This document shows positions 20,001 through 24,081 of a stretch of DNA of 24,081 nt, in pieces. Every line of letters starts with the position of its first letter. The stretch's first letter is position 1. Source of the DNA: Reticulomyxa filosa (taxonomy: Eukaryota; Foraminifera; Reticulomyxidae); NCBI GenBank assembly GCA_000512085.1, contig ASPP01018891.1, positions 1 through 24,081 on the forward strand, read 5' to 3'. The position numbers and the translations under genes were made by a program. Under the pieces are notes generated by a model. That model was not told where the DNA came from. It saw nothing but the letters and a program-made list of their open reading frames with translations, and made no database searches.

Positions 20001-23000
20001 TTGTGTTTGTACCGCGAGGGCTTCGTTTTCTTCAATGACCAGTTTCTTGTCAACGTTTGCTCCGCTGTCGACAACATTGTCAAGAGCACTAATTTTCTCT
20101 TGCTTCGCTTTCTTTCCTTTTTCGTCTTTTCCATCTCTTTTTCTTCGGTGTTTTCGTTCGTGCTTTGATTTCTGCGATTTTTCACTTTTGGAATTGGCTT
20201 CATTCGCATTGGTCTGACTTTGAACAGGGGCCGTAGACAATGACACCTTGGATGGCTTCCTTTTGATGTCACTCAACGGCTTTGTGTCAGTGCCTTGTTT
20301 TTCGGACGGCGGTAGGCTTAAAAACAATTTATTCAACAGAGCCTCCTCGCTTTGTATCAATTGGAAGATGACGGCCAATAGCCTTTGTTCTTTGACGATT
20401 TCATGCAAATCGGCTTGAAAAGATAGACTGAAGACGTCACTCAATGCCAAGATGCGTGTCAGATAAGGCACTTCTTTGGAGTTGTTATTTAAAATCAGCG
20501 TTTTCAACACACCGACGCACTCTCCAAGTCGCGTTTGCACGGATCGACGTGTGCGTATGTCGCAACAGCCCAATCCGTCAAACAAGTTGGCAGGACGATT
20601 TCTCGGTACCAAAGGACGGTCAAAGGAACGACCTGAATTGCGCAGTGATTCGCTCAGCACGCCAACAAATTGTAATCGGCACGCTTCCAACGTGCAGTCG
20701 CGCAATAGTTGCGACAGGTATTTCAGACCCATTTGACGATGTAATCCTCGCAATTGCTGCGATCGGGCAGTCGTGATCAAATCATTGGGGTTCAATCCTT
20801 TTTCAATCAGTTGCACGATGCTCTCCAACGGGGACAGCTTTTCGCTGACTGTCAAAGATCTTCGCTGCCAAGACTTCCATTGTTGGTACGTGCCAATCCA
20901 ATTTCGCAATCCTTCTACTCTTTGGGACAATGAGTTGTTGTTTGCCGCAGATGCAAACGGATTGGAATCTTGTGTTGTGTTCTTTGCCAGCTCTTTTTTT
21001 TTCTGTTCCATTTCTGCCAGCAAGCGCTTGTCTCCTTCTTTTTGTTTTGCTGCCGATGCACGAATTTTTTCCGGGGCTTCACTTTGACTTCGACCCAAAT
21101 CCAACTGTTTCGATGTTTTTAACATTTGACGAGCAAGCAATTGTTTTTTTTTTTGTTATCCACAAAAAAAAAAAAAAAGTATATGTAGAAACACACATTG
21201 TCATCGTCATCTTCTTCTTCTCCTCGTCGAACTTCGATTTTTATTTCTTTGTTGTGTTGCGTCTGCTGTTGAGGTGTGCACTCGCTCATGCTTCGAGTCA
21301 GATTCATGTCATCGTCGTCTTCTTCTTCTGCTAGGGGCGAATAGACCGGCCCTTGTTGCTTGTCGTTTGTCAACGGCTTGTCTGTTGCATTCGTTTCGTT
21401 GTTCAGACTGAGCCTCGGCATTTGTGATTTCGCCGATGAATTGGCCTCGTCGCCTGTCCCGATTGCTTCTGCTGTTGCAGTCGTGGTTGCATTGGATGGT
21501 GTTTTCGATCCAAACAATGGCTCACTGGAATGCGAACTTCGAAACAAAAGCAAGCGCTGACACATGTCTACCACATACTCGGAGATCTGAATGAGGCCGT
21601 CTTTGGGCGGTTGCTTGCGCTTCAGACATTCCGCAACCTCTTTGATGTACACATTGTAATACAAACGATCGATGGTCTTTGCAATATTGAAAGGATAAAA
21701 CGGAGTCTGCTTCAGTCGACACAATTGCTCCAGTTCGTCAATTTTGCTTGGCTCTCCGTATTCTTCCTCAAACAGCACAAATGGAGCTGTTGGAAATAAG
21801 GGTTTTTCTTCTTTTTTTTCCTCTGTGGACGTAGCTGCTTTTTTTTCGTTCTCATCTTTCGCCTCTGTGGCGGCTGTTGTTTGAGCGTTTTTAGCGCTTT
21901 GGCTCTCGGTCGTGTCTTTGCCACTTTCTTCTTTGGATACGTTGGACGTGTTGTCCTTTGGACCACTTTCACTGCTATGGACATCGGCTACGTCTGCACC
22001 TATGCCTTGTGACTTTTGATGTTGCGTTTGCTTTTCCTTGAAGAGCGCCAGCTTGTCCTCGACTTCTTCGAAGTTGAACCAGTAATTCCATTGCTTCAGC
22101 TGTTGTGCTGCTGGTTGCATCCATCGTAGGGTCAATGGTTTGATTGCGTTTGCAATGACTCGCGCTCGCTCGGATAAAATACCCAGGTCGTTGCTGCTTA
22201 ATTTCTCAATGGTCGTTTTTCGTTTCGGAGAAGCAGCGCTGGACTCGTCCTCTTGACTGTTCGTTGTAATCGTGCTGCTTTGTTGTTGGCAGTATTGACG
22301 AGCGAGACTCGCAATGCCTCCGTGTTTAATCATCGCCGCTTGAATGGAACGTACGGCTCGTTTCCACTCGGACACAAATTTGGGGTTTACCATAGGCCGA
22401 CCTTGGTATTTTTCAAACAATTCGATGAGTGCGTTGGTATGACTCTTTCCTTCAACGTAGTCAAACAGGAATTGCAGGTTCTCTTTCGACTCAATCGACA
22501 CGGTGCGTGGCGGCGACAGTGCAGCGTCAAAGCACAAGTCTTTGCTCCACAAGTGGTCTTCCGTCATGGAAGGGTCTTCCAATCCCAATGACAGCAGTCC
22601 ATTGCATACAATTTTCTTGTTATGTTTGGAGCCATTGACGGGGGATGCCGCTCCTGCTCCTCCACTGCCACCTCCTGTTGTTGCATTGTCTTTGCTGTCT
22701 TCAATTCCGCCATTGGCATGCAAGTCTTTGTGTGTATTCTCCAGATTGTCGATTTCTGCATCGGACGAATATAGATAGGGGTAGAAATCACGGTCGTGGG
22801 TGGTCAAGGGGTCTCCGCGAATCAAGCTGCCACAATACTTGGCCAGCAGCCCACAGCCAGTGGCGGTCAAATCCATGCACCACGGCAACACACTGGTGAC
22901 GATGCCTTGTGCGATGACGCGGAAGCCCCAACGGCTGGTGCGATTGCCTTTTCCTCGCTGCGAGCGCGCAGACATGGTAATGGTGACTGTGTTGGAGGGA

Positions 23001-24048
23001 ATGACAATGCTCGAACGTGGCCAGGACAAGCCGTAGAATGTTCCATTGGGCACCAATTCTTCGGGCGATGCTTGGTCGTCGTAAAACAATTGGACTAGGT
23101 CCACATTGCTGACAGTGGAGCAGCGCGGATCAAATGTCAGACGTATACTGTCAGCGTGGGGGAAACGCACAGTTTGTCGGAAGATTTGGATCCCCGAAGG
23201 ATACGGGTGCGATGTCTCCAAAATCTGCACTTGTGAGGTCAGCTCTCCTGCAATCTGTTGGACAAATTGATCGTCGTATTTCGAGGCATTGGGCAATAAT
23301 TCGTTGAGCTTGTTCAATTGTTGCAAAAAGTCCCACACGCGAGGGACCAATGATGCCACCAATCCTTTGTCCCCAATGATCTTGTCACTTCCCAAAGCGG
23401 TCAACAATCCGGGAACTAATGACAACAAACTGAGACGCAAGTGCTCGCCGACTGAGTCGCTTTCGCTCTCTTCTTTCTCTGCTGCTTCGTCGGTCGACTC
23501 CAAATTTATGCTTCGTCGCTTCTTTTGGTTTGACACTTCTGCTCTTTTTCCTTTTCAGTACCACTTGCAGATGTAGATACAGGTGTAGGTGCAGGTGCAG
23601 GTGCAGATGCAGCTGCAGTGGCGGCGGTTTCAGTTGCATTGGCAGCTAATTTCTCCTTTTCTATTTTGGATTGGGTCTTGAGATATTCGATTTGCTCTTT
23701 GACGATACGCGTACATGCAACCAATAAAATCGAAGAAAAATGTAAAAATCGTTCAAAATGACTTTTTTGAGCCTCTTCTGAGTTCCTTTTCTTTTCTTCA
23801 TTTGTGTTTGTACTCGAGTTCAGATTTTGATTTGAATTTGGATTTGGATTTGCGTTTGGATTTGCGTTTGGATTTGCATTTGCATTTGCATTTGCATTTG
23901 TGTTTGTGTTTGTGTTTGCAGATGCCCCGTTTTTGTCCAATGTTATCAACTGCGACTTTAGTATTAAATCCTTTTGCAATCCAGCCAACAATTGAATTGC
24001 ACTTTGTTCGGAAACACTGGTAATATCTTTCAATCCTAACGTATTCTT
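6655..24048 (-). CDS. Giant HECT-type E3 ubiquitin ligase (5' end outside window)
   Basis: Nine visible exons are 24048-21197, 21104-19861, 19789-19224, 19118-19027, 18956-18829, 18704-13325, 13241-12775, 12698-11062 and 10891-6655. All junctions are GT-AG and phases agree throughout. The first exon begins after an acceptor (CAACAG at 24049-24054), so the N-terminus lies beyond the window. With one base added at each of five frame breaks, the sum is 5,536 codons including the stop. Domain order: CUB-like, NZF-NZF-UIM, SPRY, SH3/MIB-like, CUB-like, NZF, discoidin-like, HECT. The HECT C-lobe has LPKAHTCF with catalytic Cys at 6805-6807, about residue 5,486 of the visible part. HECT enzymes take ubiquitin from an E2 on this cysteine and pass it to a substrate. 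The C-terminus most resembles the large HERC/HECTD4-type ligases, but I see no RCC1 repeats here. Substrate and location are unknown. Confidence 0.88.
8064..10891 (-). CDS. HECT gene exon 9, first frame: CUB-like end, NZF finger, discoidin-like domain
   Basis: About 943 codons. The beginning (HSVAIYSDETCQSLVKTYSA) completes the second CUB-like domain. An acidic linker leads to a third NZF finger at 10125-10196, WDCPVCTLKNP...CGLCG, with Thr-Leu and Leu at the usual ubiquitin-contact positions. At 9160-9790 lies a discoidin-like (F5/8C) domain: GIMYFLGTGGKGGPWKNP, FIVFDFGERRVCPSFYKLRH, YWRLEGC, and LALSAFELYG at the end. A run of Glu (about 8674-8697) precedes the helical HECT-proximal region. 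The frame meets a TAA at 8061. Confidence 0.85.
8674..8697 (+). repeat. Poly-Glu-coding repeat
   Basis: TTC triplets (GAA on the coding strand), with a final TCC and related codons, give a short acidic run between the discoidin-like and HECT domains. Confidence 0.75.
10892..11061 (-). other. Intron 8 of the HECT gene, with a long internal hairpin
   Basis: This 170-nt AT-rich intron starts GTGCTA and ends CGACAG. It joins a phase-1 codon and restores the CUB-like domain. The donor choice is the least certain in the gene, since GTTGCG a few bases upstream also has phase 1. Positions 10981-11007 and 11012-11038 pair at 25 of 27 positions around a 4-nt loop. Confidence 0.6.
11062..12698 (-). CDS. 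HECT gene exon 8: helical region, SH3/MIB-like region and start of second CUB-like domain
   Basis: About 546 codons after intron 12699-12774 (76 nt). A helical region (LSELRYRAMGVVESLLWSSQ) is followed by DVQPGQHVYVTPYALT and GQVGRVRSTDKDSECVLVQF at 11720-11930, which look like an SH3-like MIB or KOW barrel. The end (YSRAVSVPGACALVIVF) is the first strand of a CUB-like domain that continues in exon 9. An ATG at 12725-12727 exists but lies within the intron, so it is not the start of a separate gene. Confidence 0.8.
12775..13241 (-). CDS. HECT gene exon 7: beta-rich region after the SPRY domain
   Basis: About 156 codons after intron 13242-13324 (83 nt, ends GGCACAG). It reads VVNGKDDLTGFTGALCVLGG, then FREPLRCGGFVRVE, a pattern I recall from giant SPRY-containing ligases. 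It ends in phase 2 before the classic donor GTATGT at 12774. Confidence 0.8.
13325..14056 (-). CDS. HECT gene exon 6, fourth frame: SPRY end and helical region
   Basis: About 244 codons. In this frame the SPRY domain finishes properly: LFPSFTLQKNEKCTF, then HFYYPIPKGYAPL. One extra G in the GGG at 14057-14059 links the two halves. Beyond lie SHILRARLTAMSISEMIEQQ, an Asn-rich loop and a helical end (NWQQITQNILVQTLQ). The exon ends in phase 0 before GTTGTG at 13324. Confidence 0.82.
14057..14819 (-). CDS. HECT gene exon 6, third frame: linker and most of the SPRY domain
   Basis: About 254 codons. A Thr/Lys/Glu-rich linker with short poly-Thr runs precedes an SPRY (B30.2-type) domain that starts at about 14424 with GWSLECRNGFATAVC. 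It continues with GRWYYEVYLDT, QIGWATPNM, WAYDG and YLNGKDLE, the usual strand order. SPRY domains bind short peptides of partner proteins. The frame runs out at 13957, but its last residues are no longer SPRY-like from 14056 on. Confidence 0.82.
14824..16986 (-). CDS. HECT gene exon 6, second frame: NZF-NZF-UIM, repeats and coiled coil
   Basis: About 721 codons. Two RanBP2/NZF zinc fingers come first: WGCPICTFMNP...CAACG (16788-16871) and WMCAICGTPNP...CEAC (16660-16740), each with four Cys. The first keeps the Thr-Phe pair that ubiquitin-binding NZFs use. A ubiquitin-interacting motif follows (16560-16607). Then come Asn/Ala repeats, a Gln/Ser/Pro-rich linker, a Lys/Glu-rich coiled coil (about 15020-15450) and a poly-Thr tract. 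The frame ends at TGA 14778; one base in the C4 run (plus-strand G4, 14820-14823) joins it to the next frame. Confidence 0.8.
14885..14985 (+). repeat. Poly-Thr-coding trinucleotide repeat
   Basis: GTT, GTC, GTA and GTG triplets on this strand give about 30 Thr in the HECT protein. A second, shorter Thr run lies at 14560-14615. Codons are mixed. Confidence 0.8.
15690..15860 (+). repeat. Gln/Ser/Pro-coding low-complexity tract
   Basis: Repeated TGTGACTG or TGTGGTTG-like units code mixed Gln, Ser, Pro and Ala on the minus strand. It forms part of the disordered linker between the UIM and the coiled coil of the HECT protein. Confidence 0.75.
16350..16550 (+). repeat. Hexamer minisatellite coding Asn-Ala repeats
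   Basis: GCATTA, GCATTG and GCATTT hexamers repeat for about 200 bp, with a higher-order 24-bp unit containing GCGCTT in the middle. On the coding strand this gives Asn-Ala pairs with periodic Ser-Ala or Asp-Ala. Confidence 0.85.
16560..16607 (-). other. Ubiquitin-interacting motif (UIM) next to two NZF fingers
   Basis: The peptide EEALLEAAIQASLAAE fits the UIM pattern: acidic start, hydrophobic residue, the invariant Ala, a hydrophobic residue, then the key Ser with Leu, and an acidic end. UIMs are short helices that bind ubiquitin. It sits about 20 residues after the second NZF finger. Confidence 0.7.
16992..18704 (-). CDS. HECT gene exon 6, first frame: helical region and poly-Gln
   Basis: About 571 codons after intron 18705-18828. 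The start (ARNSLAEQMVFAKCNHSVRN) continues the armadillo-like helical region. Next come an acidic patch (CDSDEEEWTDDDTDNEE), an Asn/Gly/His/Trp-rich part, and a long poly-Gln tract at 17175-17350. The frame ends in TGA at 16973; one extra A in the A5 run (16987-16991) continues into the zinc-finger frame. Alternatives are a 158-nt intron (17004-17161, AG|GTGAGC...GCAG), which is in phase but too GC-rich and protein-like, or a 17-nt intron. Confidence 0.78.
17175..17350 (+). repeat. Poly-Gln-coding trinucleotide repeat
   Basis: TTG and CTG triplets (CAA and CAG on the coding strand) give more than 40 Gln in a few runs, broken by Ser, Pro and Leu. The mixed codons argue against a recent pure expansion. 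The reading frame is kept. Confidence 0.9.
18829..18956 (-). CDS. HECT gene exon 5: small helical exon
   Basis: A 128-nt exon coding TPSPNLQRQTSNALTKTRID and then NHRFIARSLLNLLKTTLDN. It ends in phase 2 at TCCAG before the classic donor GTATGA at 18828. Confidence 0.72.
19027..19118 (-). CDS. HECT gene exon 4: small helical exon
   Basis: A 92-nt exon between introns 19119-19223 (GTACTA...TTTAG) and 18957-19026 (GTAAAA...GACAG). It codes DPVMLQLFFATQWAALKLLC and a little more. The phases (1 in, 0 out) fit both neighbours. Confidence 0.7.
19224..19789 (-). CDS. HECT gene exon 3: helical and Gln-rich segment
   Basis: About 189 codons after the 71-nt intron 19790-19860, which is almost pure A/T. 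It reads SNPERFLEENREFYTRQAIL and continues through an acidic linker and a short QQQQLKQQKFEQ coiled stretch to an Arg/Gly-rich part (GRRRHYRFPPRGR). It ends in phase 1 at the donor GGTACT. I recognise no named domain. Confidence 0.78.
19861..21104 (-). CDS. HECT gene exon 2: helical domain and basic tail
   Basis: About 415 codons. A conserved-looking helical part carries RNWIGTYQQWKSWQRRSL and LESIVQLIEKGLNPNDLITT, similar in style to a region of large HECT ligases. A highly charged tail follows, with HERKHRRKRDGKDEKGKK and KKKKHKKHHKKQKKKSK, which look like bipartite or nucleolar localisation signals. The intron before it is 21105-21196 (GTGTGT...AACAG, 92 nt). The exon ends in phase 2 at AACAG before GTATTT. 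Confidence 0.8.
21197..23544 (-). CDS. HECT gene exon 1, second frame: CUB-like domain and helical region
   Basis: About 783 codons. A helical start (LRLSLLSLVPGLLTALGSDK) leads to a beta-sandwich at about 22900-23215 with VRFPHADSIRLTFDPRC and, at its end, TSRWGFRVIAQG. That pattern (hydrophobic strand, FDPRC, then WGF) recurs in several giant ligases and ZZEF1-like proteins and is CUB-like. A helical part follows, with PMVNPKFVSEWKRAVRSIQA and RARVIANAIKPLTLRWMQPA, then an acidic and Ser-rich linker. The exon ends with GAC AAT before the GTGTGT donor at 21196; reading further gives an intron-coded Phe/Lys tail. Confidence 0.8.
23545..24048 (-). CDS. HECT gene exon 1 (visible), first frame: low-complexity segment
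   Basis: About 168 codons. A short helical stretch (SAIQLLAGLQKDLILKSQ) is followed by an Asn/Ala/Pro hexamer-repeat tract, then FERFLHFSSILLVACTRIVK, then a Lys/Glu and Ala/Pro-rich tail. The frame reaches a TAA at 23506. Adding one base near the A5 run (23545-23549 on the plus strand) carries translation into the next segment. A 23-nt intron (GTACTG...GAGCAG) would also restore the frame, but it is far shorter than the other introns here. Confidence 0.7.
23824..23925 (+). repeat. Hexamer repeat coding Asn/Ala/Pro
   Basis: Imperfect copies of a GGATTT or GCATTT-type hexamer run through this part. On the minus strand they code alternating Asn with Ala, Pro or Thr. It is in frame and within exon 1 of the HECT gene. 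Confidence 0.8.
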
Positions 24049-24081
24049 CTGTTGTACCCATAAATAAATATATATACATAT

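Noticed and set aside
23530-23560. 23-nt intron (GTACTG...GAGCAG) in exon 1 of the HECT gene
   Set aside because: The other introns are 66 nt or longer; a homopolymer undercall explains the shift equally well.
1-24081. tRNA, rRNA or snRNA genes
   Set aside because: I looked for T-loop motifs and conserved rRNA and spliceosomal RNA cores on both strands and saw none; short or divergent RNAs could be missed by eye.
1-24081. Transposon or viral insertion
   Set aside because: No transposase, reverse transcriptase, integrase or capsid motif and no long terminal repeats were seen.

Overview
The window looks like nuclear DNA of a protist with split genes, most probably a foraminifer close to Reticulomyxa filosa. 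Every convincing gene is broken by short GT-AG introns. Intergenic DNA and most introns are very AT-rich with long A/T runs. The WD40 gene carries an N-terminal segment (NWVRILNIKFGWIKDF) that I associate from memory with the greatly expanded WD-repeat family of that organism; no database was searched.

Layout. 1-1080: AT-rich DNA with no gene seen. 1091-2404 (minus): a spliced WD40 protein with one seven-blade propeller. 2405-4591: a long AT-rich spacer between two divergent genes, with only a few weak signals. 4592-6059 (plus): a three-exon membrane protein with a C-terminal RING-H2 finger, a likely membrane-bound E3 ubiquitin ligase. 6060-6654: a short convergent spacer holding both 3' ends. 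6655-24048 and beyond the right edge (minus): one giant gene filling 70 percent of the window.

The giant gene encodes a HECT-type E3 ubiquitin ligase. Nine exons are visible and the 5' end lies outside the window. Joined, they give about 5,535 residues, in this order: a low-complexity start, a beta-sandwich (CUB-like) region, helical regions with basic nuclear-type stretches, poly-Gln, two RanBP2/NZF zinc fingers followed at once by a ubiquitin-interacting motif, coiled coil, poly-Thr, an SPRY domain, an SH3/MIB-like region, a second CUB-like region, a third NZF finger, a discoidin-like (F5/8C) domain, and a C-terminal HECT domain with its catalytic cysteine in the usual LPxAHTCF context.

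The reading frame breaks at five places. All five need exactly one extra base, and with one base added at each the nine exons join into one open frame ending at 6655. The simplest explanation is base undercalls in the assembly; at two sites the lost frame lies inside a recognisable domain. Two unrelated ubiquitin ligases of different classes thus converge in this window, next to a WD40 protein of a family often used as a substrate receptor or scaffold. A functional link between them is only a guess.
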